64,000 nt of DNA, from the NCBI GenBank assembly GCA_904377855.1, contig CAJFGS010000004.1, positions 36,382-100,381 on the forward strand, in the 5' to 3' direction. Made by a program: the position numbers and the translations under genes. The DNA is from Candidatus Avimonas merdigallinarum (GTDB lineage Bacteria > Bacillota > Clostridia > Oscillospirales > Acutalibacteraceae). The notes under the pieces are model-generated. The model was not told where the DNA came from and did not search any database. It saw nothing but the letters and a program-made list of their open reading frames with translations. Every line of letters begins with the position of its first letter. Within the stretch, counting starts at the first letter, position 1. This document shows positions 15,516-25,026 of this stretch, in pieces.

Positions 15516-16787
15516 TTACGGGACAAAGTCGAATTCGAAATCGTAAATGCAGACGGTGTCGCCCTCGCTGACGCCGGCGTCCACCAGCGCGTCGATAATG
15601 CCGCTGGACTGCAGGACCCGCTGGAAATACTGCAGGCTTTCGTAGTCGTCCATGTTGACCGACTGGAGGATCCGCAGCAGCCATTCCCCTTCCACAAAAT
15701 AGACGCCGTCGCGGCTCGAGACGGTGAAGGAGTGATCCCGGGCGGCGTAGGCGTCCGGAAGGGCGGGGGGCTCCGGCTCGTACCGGAGGATAGGGGGCAG
15801 CTTTTGCAGCAGTTCGGCGCAGCGCTTGACCAGCTCGTCGGTGCCGTGGGCGATTGCCGCCATCATGGGGAAGAATTCGTATCCCATTTCCTGCACGGCG
15901 GCGGCGAAGGCGTCCACCGTTTCCTGGTCGGTCAGGTCGCATTTGTTCCCCGCAATCAGCATGGGGCGGGAGGCCAGTTCCGGGCTGAAAGCCTCCAGCT
16001 CCCGGTTGATGACCGCCAGATCCTCCAGCGGATCCCGGCCCTCGCTGCCCGACACGTCCACCACATGCACCAAAAGGCGGCAGCGGTCGATGTGGCGGAG
16101 GAATTCATGCCCCAGCCCCACGCCTTCGCTCGCCCCTTCGATGACGCCGGGGATATCCGCCATGACAAAGGAAACCCCTTTCGCAACCCGGACCACGCCG
16201 AGCACGGGGGAGAGGGTGGTGAAATGGTAATTGGCGATCTCCGGCTTGGCGGCGCTGACCACCGACAGCAGGGAGGATTTCCCCACGTTCGGGAACCCGA
16301 CCAGCCCCACGTCGGCCAGCAGCTTTAACTCCAGCCGGAGTTCGAGGGCCTGCCCGGGGACGCCGGGCTTGGCAAAGCGGGGGACCTGCCGGGTGGGGGT
16401 GGCGAAATGGCTGTTCCCCCAGCCGCCCCGCCCGCCTTTGGCGGCGACAAAGGGCTCGTCCCCCGACATGTCGGCCATGAGGCGGCCGGTCTCGTTGTCA
16501 AAAATCAGGGTGCCGCGGGGCACCTTGATGATTTCGTCCCGGCCGTTTTTGCCGAAACAGCGTTTCTGGCCGCCCGGCTCGCCGTTCCCCGCGGAGAATT
16601 TCCGGCGGTAGCGGAAATCCACCAGCGTATTCAGGCCGTCGTCGGCGAGAAAGACGACGTCGCCGCCTTTCCCCCCGTCGCCGCCGTCCGGCCCGCCGGC
16701 CGCGACGTATTTTTCCCGGTGGAAGGTCACGGCGCCGTTCCCGCCGTCGCCGGCCTTCACCTGGATGGTTGCTTTATCGACAAACAT
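15516..16787 (-). CDS. obg: GTPase Obg/CgtA
   Basis: 423-residue ribosome-associated GTPase for 50S assembly. The Gly-rich Obg fold fills residues 1-158 (VKAGDGGNGAV, GGPDGGDGGKGGDV). The G domain has GFPNVGKSS (about 166), DIPGVIEGA and NKCDLTD. The C-terminal OCT domain of low-GC Gram-positives is present (FTVSSRDGVYFVEGEW, ESLQYFQRVL). Start ATG 16787 gives the invariant MFVD N-terminus. It lies downstream of rpmA across a 288-bp gap that contains a terminator, so it either depends on read-through or has a promoter I could not find. Confidence 0.97.
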   Translation of the reverse strand: MFVDKATIQVKAGDGGNGAVTFHREKYVAAGGPDGGDGGKGGDVVFLADDGLNTLVDFRYRRKFSAGNGEPGGQKRCFGKNGRDEIIKVPRGTLIFDNETGRLMADMSGDEPFVAAKGGRGGWGNSHFATPTRQVPRFAKPGVPGQALELRLELKLLADVGLVGFPNVGKSSLLSVVSAAKPEIANYHFTTLSPVLGVVRVAKGVSFVMADIPGVIEGASEGVGLGHEFLRHIDRCRLLVHVVDVSGSEGRDPLEDLAVINRELEAFSPELASRPMLIAGNKCDLTDQETVDAFAAAVQEMGYEFFPMMAAIAHGTDELVKRCAELLQKLPPILRYEPEPPALPDAYAARDHSFTVSSRDGVYFVEGEWLLRILQSVNMDDYESLQYFQRVLQSSGIIDALVDAGVSEGDTVCIYDFEFDFVP

Positions 16788-17003
16788 AGCTTCCCTTCTT
16801 TCCCCTGTCCATCCTTTGTCCGTTCTCTGTCCGTCCGCCGCCCGCGGCCGGTGCGTTTTATCCGGCGATGCTTTGCGGCGGCGCCAAAAAGCGGCCGGCC
16901 GGACAGCCGCTCCGGCTCCTGCGCCGGCCCGGCCCTGAATCCCGCCGGTGCTTTCCCGGCCGCTTTTCCCCGCGGAGAGCCCGCCCTTATCCTGCCCGGG
17001 AAA

Positions 17004-17037
17004 ATGAAAAATCCCCGCCGGTTTCCGCGGCGGGGAT
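17004..17037 (-). terminator. Terminator between rpmA and obg
   Basis: Minus strand ATCCCCGCCG / CGGCGGGGAT, 10-bp perfect stem, 7-base loop, then TTTT. Just upstream of obg (about 16790-16840, minus strand) the motif GGACA recurs three times about 11 bases apart; its meaning is unknown. Confidence 0.75.
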
Positions 17038-17075
17038 GTCCTCCGCCGCACAGGTTGGGGCGGAAAACCGTTTTC

Positions 17076-17357
17076 TTACTGTTCCGCGTAAACGCTGACG
17101 CGCTTGCGGTCCTTGCCGACCCGCTCGAAACGGACCTTCCCGTCCACCAGCGCAAACAGCGTATCATCGGACCCGATCCCGACGTTGTTGCCGGGGTGGA
17201 TGTGGGTGCCGCGCTGACGCACCAGGATATTGCCGGCCAGGACGAACTGCCCGTCCGCCCGCTTAACGCCCAGGCGCTTGGACTCGGAATCACGGCCGTT
17301 TTTGGTGGAGCCGACGCCCTTTTTGTGGGCGAACAGCTGAATGTTTATCTGCAGCAT
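17076..17357 (-). CDS. rpmA: Large ribosomal subunit protein bL27
   Basis: 93 residues, normal length. The N-terminus INIQLF followed by AHKKG is the Firmicutes extension removed by the Prp protease before AHKKG; the remaining protein has the L27 core ([30 protein letters not shown]). It lies 6 bp after prp in the operon rplU-prp-rpmA. Confidence 0.98.
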   Translation of the reverse strand: MLQINIQLFAHKKGVGSTKNGRDSESKRLGVKRADGQFVLAGNILVRQRGTHIHPGNNVGIGSDDTLFALVDGKVRFERVGKDRKRVSVYAEQ

Positions 17358-17363
17358 GGAAAC

Positions 17364-17681
17364 TTACACCTCCGTAATACTCACTTGAATGTTGTAGGGA
17401 TACTGCTTTTGCAGTTCGCTCAGATGCAGAAGAAAGCCTTCCATCAGTTCCCGGCACCGGGCCGCGTCCCCTTCCGGCAGCATCACCGAAAGGAAGCCGT
17501 CCCGTACCGACACGTCGGCTGGGAGGCGATAAACCTCCGTCAGGGTGTTGGCCGTCATATACGCTGCAGAGGATACCGCCGCGCACACGATGTCTTCCCC
17601 CGCCGTCCCTGTCCCGGCGTGGCCGGAGAGGGTGAAGCCGGTCAGCGTGCCGCCTTTCCGGAAGAACTCACTCCGCGTCAT
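17364..17681 (-). CDS. prp: Ribosomal-processing cysteine protease Prp
   Basis: 105 residues. The catalytic pair is visible: His21 in SGHAGTG and Cys33 in DIVCAAVS. Prp removes the short N-terminal extension of bL27, whose gene is next door and carries that extension. Its first 14 bases overlap the end of rplU, suggesting translational coupling. Confidence 0.95.
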   Translation of the reverse strand: MTRSEFFRKGGTLTGFTLSGHAGTGTAGEDIVCAAVSSAAYMTANTLTEVYRLPADVSVRDGFLSVMLPEGDAARCRELMEGFLLHLSELQKQYPYNIQVSITEV

Positions 17682-18015
17682 CGGCCTTTGCCGCTTTGGG
17701 GGCTCTCGCGTGGACCGCTTCGATCTGCACCTTGGTGTAGGGCTGGCGATGGCCCATCTTGCGTTTGCTGCCCTTCTTCGGACGATAGGTGAAAACCGTG
17801 ATCTTCTTGCCCTTGCCGTTTTTCAGCACACGGGCTTCCACGCTCGCGCCCTTGAGGTACGGAGCGCCGATTTTCAGTTCCTTGTCGTTGTGCAGAGCGA
17901 CAACCTTGTCAAAGGTGACGGAGGTTTCCTCGGCCGCATCCAGCTTTTCAATGTAGAGGACATCGCCGTTCTCCACCTTGTACTGTTTGCCGCCGGTTTC
18001 AATAATGGCGTACAT
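17668..18015 (-). CDS. rplU: Large ribosomal subunit protein bL21
   Basis: 115 residues beginning [14 protein letters not shown], the invariant L21 start, with [16 protein letters not shown] near the end. ATG 18015 is chosen over an in-frame ATG four codons earlier because homologs begin here. First gene of the operon, about 95 bp behind a consensus promoter; that GC-rich leader could hold the autoregulatory L21 leader element, but I could not resolve its structure. Confidence 0.98.
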   Translation of the reverse strand: MYAIIETGGKQYKVENGDVLYIEKLDAAEETSVTFDKVVALHNDKELKIGAPYLKGASVEARVLKNGKGKKITVFTYRPKKGSKRKMGHRQPYTKVQIEAVHARAPKAAKADDAE

Positions 18016-18116
18016 GGAATGAGGCACCTGCCTTTTTCTTAAGACTCGCTGCCGGAAGGCGGGACGGCGCCGGAAGGGGCTGTCCGCTTATAAGCCCGGG
18101 GCATGCGGCAACCGCT

Positions 18117-18145
18117 ATTTTACCATGAAAAGGAGGCCTTGTCAA
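18117..18145 (-). promoter_or_regulatory. Promoter of the rplU-prp-rpmA operon
   Basis: Minus strand TTGACA (18140-18145), 17 bases, TAAAAT (18117-18122) with an upstream TG. Confidence 0.85.
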
Positions 18146-18313
18146 GCATCCGGCGAGGGGGCTTTTGACAAAAAGGGCGGATACAGGCCGGGTTTTCCCC
18201 TCCGTCCCGGATCCGCCCAGGGAAACCGCCGCCGAATCAAGTCCGCGGCCTCCCATTTTCCTCTGTTTCCCTATATGGCTGAGGGAGGCCTCCCCCTGCC
18301 GCGCCGCCGCTCT

Positions 18314-18934
18314 TTAATGCTGCCGGCGGTATGCCGTCACAAAATCCCGGCAGAGCGCGACCGTCCCCTCTATCCCGAGGGCGGCGCTGTTTATGGAGAG
18401 GTGGTAATTTCTCGCATCCCCCCATTTGACGGAGGTGTAATGGTTGTAATACGAGGCGCGGCGCTTATCGGTCTTGGCGATTTTCGCCTCCGCCTCCTTT
18501 TCCGGCACGCCGTACTCTTTGATAATCCGTTCGATCCGGCTGTCCAGATCGGCGTGGATAAAGAAATGCAGGGCGCCCGGCCGTTCCCTGAGCACGTAGT
18601 TGGAGCACCGCCCCACGATAACGCAGGGGCCTTCGGCCGCGATTTTCCGGATGGCGTCGAACTGCGCGAGGAAAAGCCGATCGCTCAGCGGCATCCCCAC
18701 GCCGCCCACCATCCCGGTCAGCCCGCCGGTGGACAGGGTGTACAGAAGGCTGCTCGGGGCCTGATCCTCCGCCGCCTCCAGCACTTCGGGGCTGAGCCCG
18801 CTGTCGGCCGCCGCGCGGGTAATCAAATCCTTGTCGTAAAAGGGCAGCCCCAGTTCCTCGGCCAGGCGTTTGCCGATGAGCCGCCCCCCGCTTCCATATT
18901 CACGGCTGATCGTGATAACCGGATAGGTATTCAT
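18314..18934 (-). CDS. Cytidylate kinase-like family protein
   Basis: 206 residues of the P-loop kinase family annotated as cytidylate kinase-like (AAK/CMP kinase related). The N-terminus VITISREYGSGGRLIGKRLA contains the atypical P-loop. Further on are FYDKDLITRAA, CVIVGRCSNYVL, FIHADLDSRIERI and DKRRASYYNHYTS. True CMP kinases differ, and members of this family often have unknown substrates. AAAGGAGG precedes ATG 18934. Single-gene unit with its own promoter. Confidence 0.88.
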   Translation of the reverse strand: MNTYPVITISREYGSGGRLIGKRLAEELGLPFYDKDLITRAAADSGLSPEVLEAAEDQAPSSLLYTLSTGGLTGMVGGVGMPLSDRLFLAQFDAIRKIAAEGPCVIVGRCSNYVLRERPGALHFFIHADLDSRIERIIKEYGVPEKEAEAKIAKTDKRRASYYNHYTSVKWGDARNYHLSINSAALGIEGTVALCRDFVTAYRRQH

Positions 18935-18985
18935 ATGGTCCTGCCTCCTTTAAACCAGGCTGATTCGGCCTTTTTGTATAATAAT

Positions 18986-19014
18986 AGTATATATTAATAC
19001 GAAAATTTTGTCAA
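18986..19014 (-). promoter_or_regulatory. Promoter for the cytidylate kinase-like gene
   Basis: Minus strand TTGACA (19009-19014), 17 bases of AT-rich spacer, TATACT (18986-18991). Confidence 0.85.
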
Positions 19015-19090
19015 TAAAAGGAACAAGGCTTTTAAAATTTATCCATTTCCTGCCCTGCCTACTTATCCCCGCTTTTTTGAAAGCCGGGAA

Positions 19091-19120
19091 TTGCCATGGG
19101 CCGGCGGAATGTGCTATAAT
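19091..19120 (+). promoter_or_regulatory. Promoter for icd
   Basis: TTGCCA (19091-19096), 18 bases, TATAAT (19115-19120) with a TG one base before it (extended -10). Confidence 0.75.
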
Positions 19121-19255
19121 AAAAGGCAAGAGCGCCGCGGGACTGCAGCCCGCAGGCTGCATAAGCGTCCGGCCGGCTTTCCGCAGCGGGACCCGGCCGG
19201 GAGGCGCCTATGCCCGGAAAAACGCATAACGTAAGGAAATGAGGAATTGGCTGGA

Positions 19256-20461
19256 ATGAAAAAGATTGCGATGACCACGCCGCTGGTCGAGATGGACGGC
19301 GACGAAATGACCCGCGTTCTCTGGAAAGAGATTAAGGAAAAGCTGCTGAACCCGTTTGTGGACCTGAAGACCGAGTATTACGATCTCGGCCTGCCTTACC
19401 GCGACCAGACCGACGATCAGGTCACGGTGGACGCGGCCAACGCGATTAAAAAATACGGGGTGGGCGTGAAATGCGCCACCATCACCCCGAACGCCCAGCG
19501 GGTGGAGGAGTATAAGCTCAAGCAGATGTGGAAAAGCCCGAACGGGACCATCCGGGCTATCCTGGACGGGACGGTGTTCCGCGCGCCGATCATCGTCAAG
19601 GGGGTGTCGCCCACCGTCTCCACCTGGAAAAAGCCGATCACCATCGCCCGTCACGCATACGGGGATATCTATAAGGACACCGAGTGCTATGTGCCGGAGG
19701 GCGGGAAGGCCGAACTGGTGATCACCGGCGCCGACGGGAAGGAGCACCGCCAGCTCATCCATGCGTTCCAGGGCGGCGGCGTGGTGCTGGGGATGCACAA
19801 TACCGACGCGTCGATCACCTCCTTCGCCCGTTCCTGCTTCAGCTATGCCCTGTCGGTCAAGCAGGACCTCTGGTTCTCCACCAAAGACACCATCTCCAAG
19901 ACGTACGACCACCGGTTCAAGGACATTTTCGCCGAGGTGTACGAAAACGAGTTCAAGGCGAAGTTCGAGGAAGCGGGGATCACCTATTTCTACACCCTCA
20001 TTGACGATGCGGTGGCCCGCGTCATCCGGTCGGAAGGCGGCTTTGTCTGGGCCTGCAAAAACTACGACGGCGACGTCATGAGCGACATGCTGGCCACCGC
20101 CTTCGGCTCCCTGTCCATGATGACCAGCGTGCTGGTTTCCCCGGACGGCAATTATGAGTACGAGGCGGCGCACGGCACCGTGACCCGGCATTATTACCGG
20201 CACCTGAAGGGGGAGGAAACCTCCACCAACGCGGTCGCCACCATCTTCGCCTGGTCGGGCGCGCTGCGCAAGCGGGCGGAGCTGGACGGCCTGGCCGACC
20301 TGGCGGCCTTTGCCGACCGGCTGGAGAAGGCCACCATCGACACGATTGAGAGCGGCGTGATGACCAAGGACCTGGTGGGGATGTCCACCCTGCCCGAGAA
20401 GAAGGGCGTCAACACCTTCGAGTTCCTCGATGCGATTGCGGCGCGGCTCGCAGCGGAATAA
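19256..20461 (+). CDS. icd: NADP-dependent isocitrate dehydrogenase
   Basis: Oxidative decarboxylation of isocitrate to 2-oxoglutarate. At 401 residues it is the homodimeric type related to eukaryotic IDH1/2 rather than to E. coli Icd: [20 protein letters not shown] at the start, [74 protein letters not shown] 19256 follows GAGGA ten bases upstream; an in-frame TTG three codons earlier is a possible alternative. Single-gene unit between its own promoter and a strong terminator. It supplies 2-oxoglutarate for glutamate synthesis in an organism where a complete TCA cycle is unlikely. Confidence 0.97.
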   Translation: MKKIAMTTPLVEMDGDEMTRVLWKEIKEKLLNPFVDLKTEYYDLGLPYRDQTDDQVTVDAANAIKKYGVGVKCATITPNAQRVEEYKLKQMWKSPNGTIRAILDGTVFRAPIIVKGVSPTVSTWKKPITIARHAYGDIYKDTECYVPEGGKAELVITGADGKEHRQLIHAFQGGGVVLGMHNTDASITSFARSCFSYALSVKQDLWFSTKDTISKTYDHRFKDIFAEVYENEFKAKFEEAGITYFYTLIDDAVARVIRSEGGFVWACKNYDGDVMSDMLATAFGSLSMMTSVLVSPDGNYEYEAAHGTVTRHYYRHLKGEETSTNAVATIFAWSGALRKRAELDGLADLAAFADRLEKATIDTIESGVMTKDLVGMSTLPEKKGVNTFEFLDAIAARLAAE

Positions 20462-20475
20462 AGACGGCTCCTGGA

Positions 20476-20507
20476 GGCGCCGCGGAGTCTGCTCCGCGGC
20501 GCCTTTT
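20476..20507 (+). terminator. Terminator of icd
   Basis: GGCGCCGCGGAG / CTCCGCGGCGCC, 12-bp perfect stem, 4-base loop, then TTTT. Confidence 0.9.
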
Positions 20508-20644
20508 GCATGGCGGCCGGGCGGACGGGGGCGGGCCACTTCTTGTCCGGGGTATGGAATGGAAGAATCCGGCATATACTAAAGGGACGCGGGAGGCAGG
20601 GACGGGGCGCGAAACGAAAAATCCCCGCGGAAGGCGGGCCGGGT

Positions 20645-20673
20645 TTGCTTTTTTACCGAGGCTATGGTATACT
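20645..20673 (+). promoter_or_regulatory. Promoter of the hydrolase-murF-ddl operon
   Basis: TTGCTT (20645-20650), 17 bases, TATACT (20668-20673) with an upstream TG. Confidence 0.75.
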
Positions 20674-20728
20674 TTTCCGTTGTATATTGTATATGCCGCG
20701 GCAAAACGGCCGGGGAGGAGGGAAGCCC

Positions 20729-21466
20729 ATGGAGACCACGATCGGCGGACGGCGGGTGCGCTATATCGACGAGGGGGAGGGGACGGAGGTCCTGCTCCTG
20801 CACGGCTGGGGGGCGCCGGCCGAGACCTACCGCCTGATTATCGACCATTTGAAGCCCCGCTGCCGGGTGGTCGCGCCCGACCTGCCGGGCTTTGGCGGCA
20901 GCGAGGAACCCGAGCGGCCCTGGGCGGTGGACGATTACGTGGACTTCGTCCTCCGGTTCGCCGCGGCGGTGGGGCTGACCTCCCCGGTGCTGATCGGCCA
21001 TTCCAACGGCGGGCGGATCCTTATCAAGCTGGCCTCCCGGCGGGAGCTGCCCTTTTCCATACCGAAGATGATCCTTATGGATGCGGCGGGGATCAAGCGG
21101 CGGCACGGCCCGGGCTATTATATAAAGGTATATTCCTATAAGGCGGCGAAGCATCTGCTGCCTTCCCTGGCGGAAAAGATGCGGGGGAAGGTCGGCTCGT
21201 CCGACTACAAAAACGCCAGCCCGGTGATGCGGCAGACCATGGTGCTCGCCTTGAACGAGGATTTGACCCCGCTGCTGCCCGCCATCCCGGTCCCCACCCT
21301 GCTGATTTGGGGGGAGAACGATACCGCCACCCCCCTGTCCGATGGGCAGAAGATGGAAAAGGCCATCCCCGGCGCAGGCCTGGTGGTGCTTAAGGGGGCG
21401 GGGCATTTCGCTTTTGCCGAACGGTGGGGCCAGTGCAGCCGGGTGCTGGATTCGTTTATCGGATAG
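20729..21466 (+). CDS. Alpha/beta-fold hydrolase
   Basis: 245 residues with the alpha/beta hydrolase landmarks: LLLHGWGAPAETY (oxyanion hole), nucleophile Ser92 in GHSNGG, Asp in IWGENDTATPL, His in GAGHFAFAE. The substrate is unknown. ATG 20729 has GGAGGAGGGAAG upstream; the longer upstream frame overlaps the promoter. First gene of an operon with murF and ddl, so it may act on a cell-wall or lipid ester, but this rests only on position. Confidence 0.88.
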   Translation: METTIGGRRVRYIDEGEGTEVLLLHGWGAPAETYRLIIDHLKPRCRVVAPDLPGFGGSEEPERPWAVDDYVDFVLRFAAAVGLTSPVLIGHSNGGRILIKLASRRELPFSIPKMILMDAAGIKRRHGPGYYIKVYSYKAAKHLLPSLAEKMRGKVGSSDYKNASPVMRQTMVLALNEDLTPLLPAIPVPTLLIWGENDTATPLSDGQKMEKAIPGAGLVVLKGAGHFAFAERWGQCSRVLDSFIG

Positions 21467-21496
21467 GCCCGAGTATTCTTTGAGGGAGACGCGCCA

Positions 21497-23077
21497 ATGA
21501 CCACGATACTGACTGTTGCAGCCACCGTGCTGCTTTTTGCGGCTTATGCGCTGGACTGCGCGGTGCTGACGCTGTATTTCGTCCATATGCTCCAGCTCAA
21601 TTCCTACCGGCCGGAGCGGTATGTTCGCTGGATGAAGGAAAACCGCGCCCTCCTTATCAGCAAAATGGGATGGATGGCGCTTGCGTTCGCAGCGGTCGCG
21701 GCCTATCTGCTCACGCCCACCGATTGGCGGGTGCGGGGGGCCTGCGCCGCGCTGCTGGCAATCCATTTTTTCCTGAACCTGCCCAAGAAGGCGAAAAAGC
21801 CGCTGGTGTTTACCGCCCGGGTGAAGCGGCTGCTCGCGACCCTGGCGGTGCTGCTGGCAGCGGTCGGCCTGCTGGTGTATTTTACGGGGATGGTGCGGTT
21901 GAGCGTATCGCTGCTTTTCCTCTGGGCGATTTTGACCCCGCTGGTGGTGCTGGCGGCGAATTATATCAACCACCCGGTGGAGGCGGCGATTAACCGCCGT
22001 TACATCAAGGACGCCCGCCGCCGGCTGGAGGAGATGCCGGGGCTTATCACCATCGGCATCACCGGCAGCTATGGGAAAACCAGCACCAAGAATTTCCTGA
22101 ACGCCCTGCTGAGCGTGAAATACAACGTGCTGATGACCCCGGAAAGCTACAATACCACGATGGGGGTGGTCCGCACGGTGCGGGAACGGCTGCGGCCCGC
22201 CCATCAGGTGTTTATCGCCGAGATGGGGGCGAAAAACGTCGGGGACATCCGGGAAATCTGCGATCTGGTGCACCCGAAGTACGGGATGATCACTTCGATT
22301 GGGGAGCAGCACCTGGAGACCTTCCGCACGGTCGAAAATATCGTTAAGACCAAATTTGAGCTGGCCGACGCGGTGCCGCCGGAGGGGAAGGTATTCCTGA
22401 ACGCGGACAACGACTATATCCGCGGCCGGCTGGGGCAGGTGTCCGCGCCGGTGGTGACCTACGGCGCGGCGCCGGGGACGGACGCCGGCTACCGCGCGCA
22501 GGATGTTGCGGTGGACGCCTCGGGCTGTTCCTTTACCGTGGTCACGCCGGAGGGGGAATCCCACCGGTTCACCACCAAGCTGCTCGGCGCCCACAATATC
22601 CAGAATATCACCGGCTGCATCGCGGTCGCCCATTCGCTCGGGATCCCGCTGGCGGACCTTGCCGCGCCGGTTCGGCGCTTAAAGCCGGTGGAGCACCGGC
22701 TGCGGCTGCTCCCGAACGGCTATATCGACGACGCGTACAACAGCAACCCGGCCGGGTTCCGCGCGGCGCTGGATGTGCTCAAGGGCTTTGAGGGGCAGCG
22801 GGTGCTGGTCACGCCGGGCATGGTGGAGCTGGGGGAGCGGCAGGAGGCCCTGAACAAGGAACTGGGCGGCTACGCGGCTTCCTGCTGTGACTACGCGGTG
22901 CTGGTCGGGGAGAAGCAGGCCCCGCCCCTGAAGGAGGGGCTGCTGGAGGCCGGCTTCCCCGAGGAGCGGCTCTTCGTGGCGAAAAACCTGGCCGAGGGGC
23001 TCGACTGGGTGAACCGCCTGCCGGCGGAGGGGAAGCGCACCGTCCTGCTGGAAAACGACCTGCCGGATAACTTCTGA
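21497..23077 (+). CDS. murF: Membrane-anchored MurF-type Mur ligase
   Basis: 526 residues. About 140 N-terminal residues form around four transmembrane helices, followed by a full Mur ligase: ATP-binding GITGSYGKTSTKNFL (about 187), central domain TPESYNTTMGVVRTVRERL and EMGAKNVGDI, and C-terminal domain IDDAYNSNPAGFRAAL. The last motif (DAYNANP-like) is the MurF signature, i.e. addition of D-Ala-D-Ala to the UDP-MurNAc peptide. The next gene is ddl, which makes D-Ala-D-Ala. The membrane domain is not in model MurF proteins; I take it as an anchor placing the enzyme near MraY. Confidence 0.9.
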   Translation: MTTILTVAATVLLFAAYALDCAVLTLYFVHMLQLNSYRPERYVRWMKENRALLISKMGWMALAFAAVAAYLLTPTDWRVRGACAALLAIHFFLNLPKKAKKPLVFTARVKRLLATLAVLLAAVGLLVYFTGMVRLSVSLLFLWAILTPLVVLAANYINHPVEAAINRRYIKDARRRLEEMPGLITIGITGSYGKTSTKNFLNALLSVKYNVLMTPESYNTTMGVVRTVRERLRPAHQVFIAEMGAKNVGDIREICDLVHPKYGMITSIGEQHLETFRTVENIVKTKFELADAVPPEGKVFLNADNDYIRGRLGQVSAPVVTYGAAPGTDAGYRAQDVAVDASGCSFTVVTPEGESHRFTTKLLGAHNIQNITGCIAVAHSLGIPLADLAAPVRRLKPVEHRLRLLPNGYIDDAYNSNPAGFRAALDVLKGFEGQRVLVTPGMVELGERQEALNKELGGYAASCCDYAVLVGEKQAPPLKEGLLEAGFPEERLFVAKNLAEGLDWVNRLPAEGKRTVLLENDLPDNF

Positions 23078-23129
23078 CCCGCCGGCGGCGATTCTGCGCA
23101 TTACCGATTGAAGCAAGGGAGCGATTCCA

Positions 23130-24326
23130 ATGAAAACAACCGTTGCCGTATTTTTCGGCGGCCGGAGCGTGGAGCACGAGGTGTCGATCATTTCGGGCAT
23201 CCAGGCCTATGCCGCGCTGGATCGGGCAAAGTACGACGTGCTGCCGGTGTATATTGCCAAGGACGGCCGCTTTTTTACCGGCGGGCATATGGGGGAGATC
23301 GACAGCTATAAAGATATGAAAGCCTGCCTGGAAAAGGCGGTGCGCGTCCTGCTCGTCCCGGAGGACGGCCGGGTGCAGCTGGTGCGGTACCCCATGAAAA
23401 AATTCGGCAGCAACATCGTGGGGACCTTCGACGTGGCGATGCCGGTCGTCCACGGCACCAATGTGGAGGACGGCACCCTGATGGGGATGCTGGAGATGCT
23501 CGGCGTGCCCTATACCGGCTGCGACCTGACCTCTTCCGCGGTGGGGATGGACAAATATTTGATGAAGGCCGCCCTCAGGCAGGCGGGGCTGCCGGTGCTG
23601 GACGCGATAGTCCTGGGCGCGCGGGAGTATATGCTGGACCCGGCCGCCGGCTGCGCGCGGATTGAGGGGAAGTTCCCTTACCCCGTGATTGTCAAGCCGG
23701 TCAACCTCGGCTCTTCGGTCGGGATTTCCTATGCGGCGGACCGGGCGGCGCTGGAGGCAGCGATGGACAACGCGTTCGGGTTTGCCTCCCGCGTGCTGGT
23801 GGAGCCGGCGGTACAGAACCTGCGGGAGATCAACTGCGCGGTGCTGGGCGACGCGGACGAGGCGAAGGCCTCGGTCTGCGAGGAGCCGGTGTCCTCCCAT
23901 GAAATCCTGGATTTCAGCGATAAGTATCTCAACAACGCGGACAGCGCAAAATCGGCGGGGATGAGCAGCCTCAAGCGCCGCCTGCCTGCCGACCTGCCCG
24001 CGGGGATGACCGAGCGGGTGCAGGCCCTCGCGGTGCAGACCTTCCAGGCGCTGGGCTGCGGCGGGGTGGCCCGGATCGATTTCCTCAACGACAAGGAGAC
24101 CGGGGAACTCTGGGTCAACGAGATCAACACCATCCCCGGCTCCCTCGCCTTTTACCTGTGGGAGGCGGCGGGGCTCCCCTTCGCCGGGCTGCTGGATAAG
24201 ATGGTGGAACTGGCGTTTAAGCGCAAGCGGGAACAGGATGCGCTGACCTTTACCTATGAGACCAATATCCTCGACGGGGTTTCCCTCGGCGGGGCAAAAG
24301 GCACCAAGCATGGGGGCAAGGCGTAG
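23130..24326 (+). CDS. ddl: D-alanine--D-alanine ligase
   Basis: 398 residues, ATP-grasp fold, about 30-50 longer than model Ddl because of an insertion near residues 60-95 and a C-terminal tail. Landmarks: FFGGRSVEHEVSIISG at the N-terminus, VVHGTNVEDGTLMGMLEMLG, YPVIVKPVNLGSSVGIS, ARIDFLND and WVNEINTIPGSLAFYLWE with the metal-binding Glu and Asn. Substrate choice (D-Ala or D-Lac as second residue) cannot be safely read. It follows murF by 52 bp in the same operon, matching consecutive steps of peptidoglycan precursor synthesis. Confidence 0.95.
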   Translation: MKTTVAVFFGGRSVEHEVSIISGIQAYAALDRAKYDVLPVYIAKDGRFFTGGHMGEIDSYKDMKACLEKAVRVLLVPEDGRVQLVRYPMKKFGSNIVGTFDVAMPVVHGTNVEDGTLMGMLEMLGVPYTGCDLTSSAVGMDKYLMKAALRQAGLPVLDAIVLGAREYMLDPAAGCARIEGKFPYPVIVKPVNLGSSVGISYAADRAALEAAMDNAFGFASRVLVEPAVQNLREINCAVLGDADEAKASVCEEPVSSHEILDFSDKYLNNADSAKSAGMSSLKRRLPADLPAGMTERVQALAVQTFQALGCGGVARIDFLNDKETGELWVNEINTIPGSLAFYLWEAAGLPFAGLLDKMVELAFKRKREQDALTFTYETNILDGVSLGGAKGTKHGGKA

Positions 24327-24351
24327 CCTCCGGCAGGAAAGGAAAGACAGG

Positions 24352-24624
24352 ATGCAATTTGAAACCGAAGCGGGCCGTTTGTATGCCCGGGATGGGGAAG
24401 GCCGCCTGACAGCGGAAGTGACCTTCCCACAGGTGGAGGAAGGCGTTGTGGAGATTAACCACACCTTTGTGGACGAATCCCTGCGCGGGCAGGGCGTGGC
24501 GGGGCAGGCGATGGAGGCGGTTGCCGCCCTGCTGCGGGAGAAGGGCTGGAAAGCCAGGCCCTCCTGCTCCTATGCGGCCAAATGGTTCCGCAGCCACAGC
24601 GAATACAGCGACGTGCTGGCATAA
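24352..24624 (+). CDS. Small GNAT-like N-acetyltransferase (YjdJ type)
   Basis: 90 residues. The short GNAT core includes EINHTFVDESLRGQGVAGQAM, with RGQGVA the acetyl-CoA loop, and ARPSCSYAAKWFRSH at the C-terminus. Such mini-acetyltransferases are widespread with mostly unknown targets. ATG 24352 follows GGAAAGGAAAGACAG, 25 bp after ddl, making it the last gene of the operon before a terminator. Confidence 0.85.
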   Translation: MQFETEAGRLYARDGEGRLTAEVTFPQVEEGVVEINHTFVDESLRGQGVAGQAMEAVAALLREKGWKARPSCSYAAKWFRSHSEYSDVLA

Positions 24625-24627
24625 AAG

Positions 24628-24657
24628 GGTCCCGTGGAAAGAAATCCACGGGACCTT
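24628..24657 (+). terminator. Terminator of the murF-ddl operon
   Basis: GGTCCCGTGGA / TCCACGGGACC, 11-bp perfect stem, 6-base loop, followed by TTTGCCGTTTTTT. Confidence 0.85.
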
Positions 24658-24888
24658 TGCCGTTTTTTGCCTCCTGCTGTCCGGAACGAGCAGGCGGACG
24701 TTAAATAGCGAGGGGAACGGCAAAAAGAACGATCGGCTCCTCCCTCTCGTGGACGGCAAACGCCTTTGGCTTCATGGCGGCGATCCCCCGGGCACGCCAT
24801 GGCCCGAATCCCTGCGCCGCGCCTGTCCCGCGGCAGGGCAAAAACCTACGGCGGAATTAAAAAGACTCCGTGCGATCAAATGGAAACA

Positions 24889-24942
24889 ACAGATACCCCT
24901 GCAAACGCCCGTTTTACGCCGAGTGCTTGCAGGGGTATCTGT
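24889..24942. repeat. 16-bp perfect inverted repeat in a gene-free gap
   Basis: Arms ACAGATACCCCTGCAA (24889-24904) and TTGCAGGGGTATCTGT (24927-24942) are perfect complements around a 22-base spacer. TTTTG follows on the plus strand. It sits in the 400-bp gap between two convergent genes (24625-25026) and may end the minus-strand operon, though T runs are short both ways. Nothing else in the gap is recognisable. Confidence 0.8.
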
Positions 24943-25026
24943 TTTGAATGGCAGTGGCCCGGAGGACAAGAGGCCCGGGGCCGCCGCATGGGCATCTGTT
25001 TGCCATGCCGCCTCCCGGCGTTTCGG

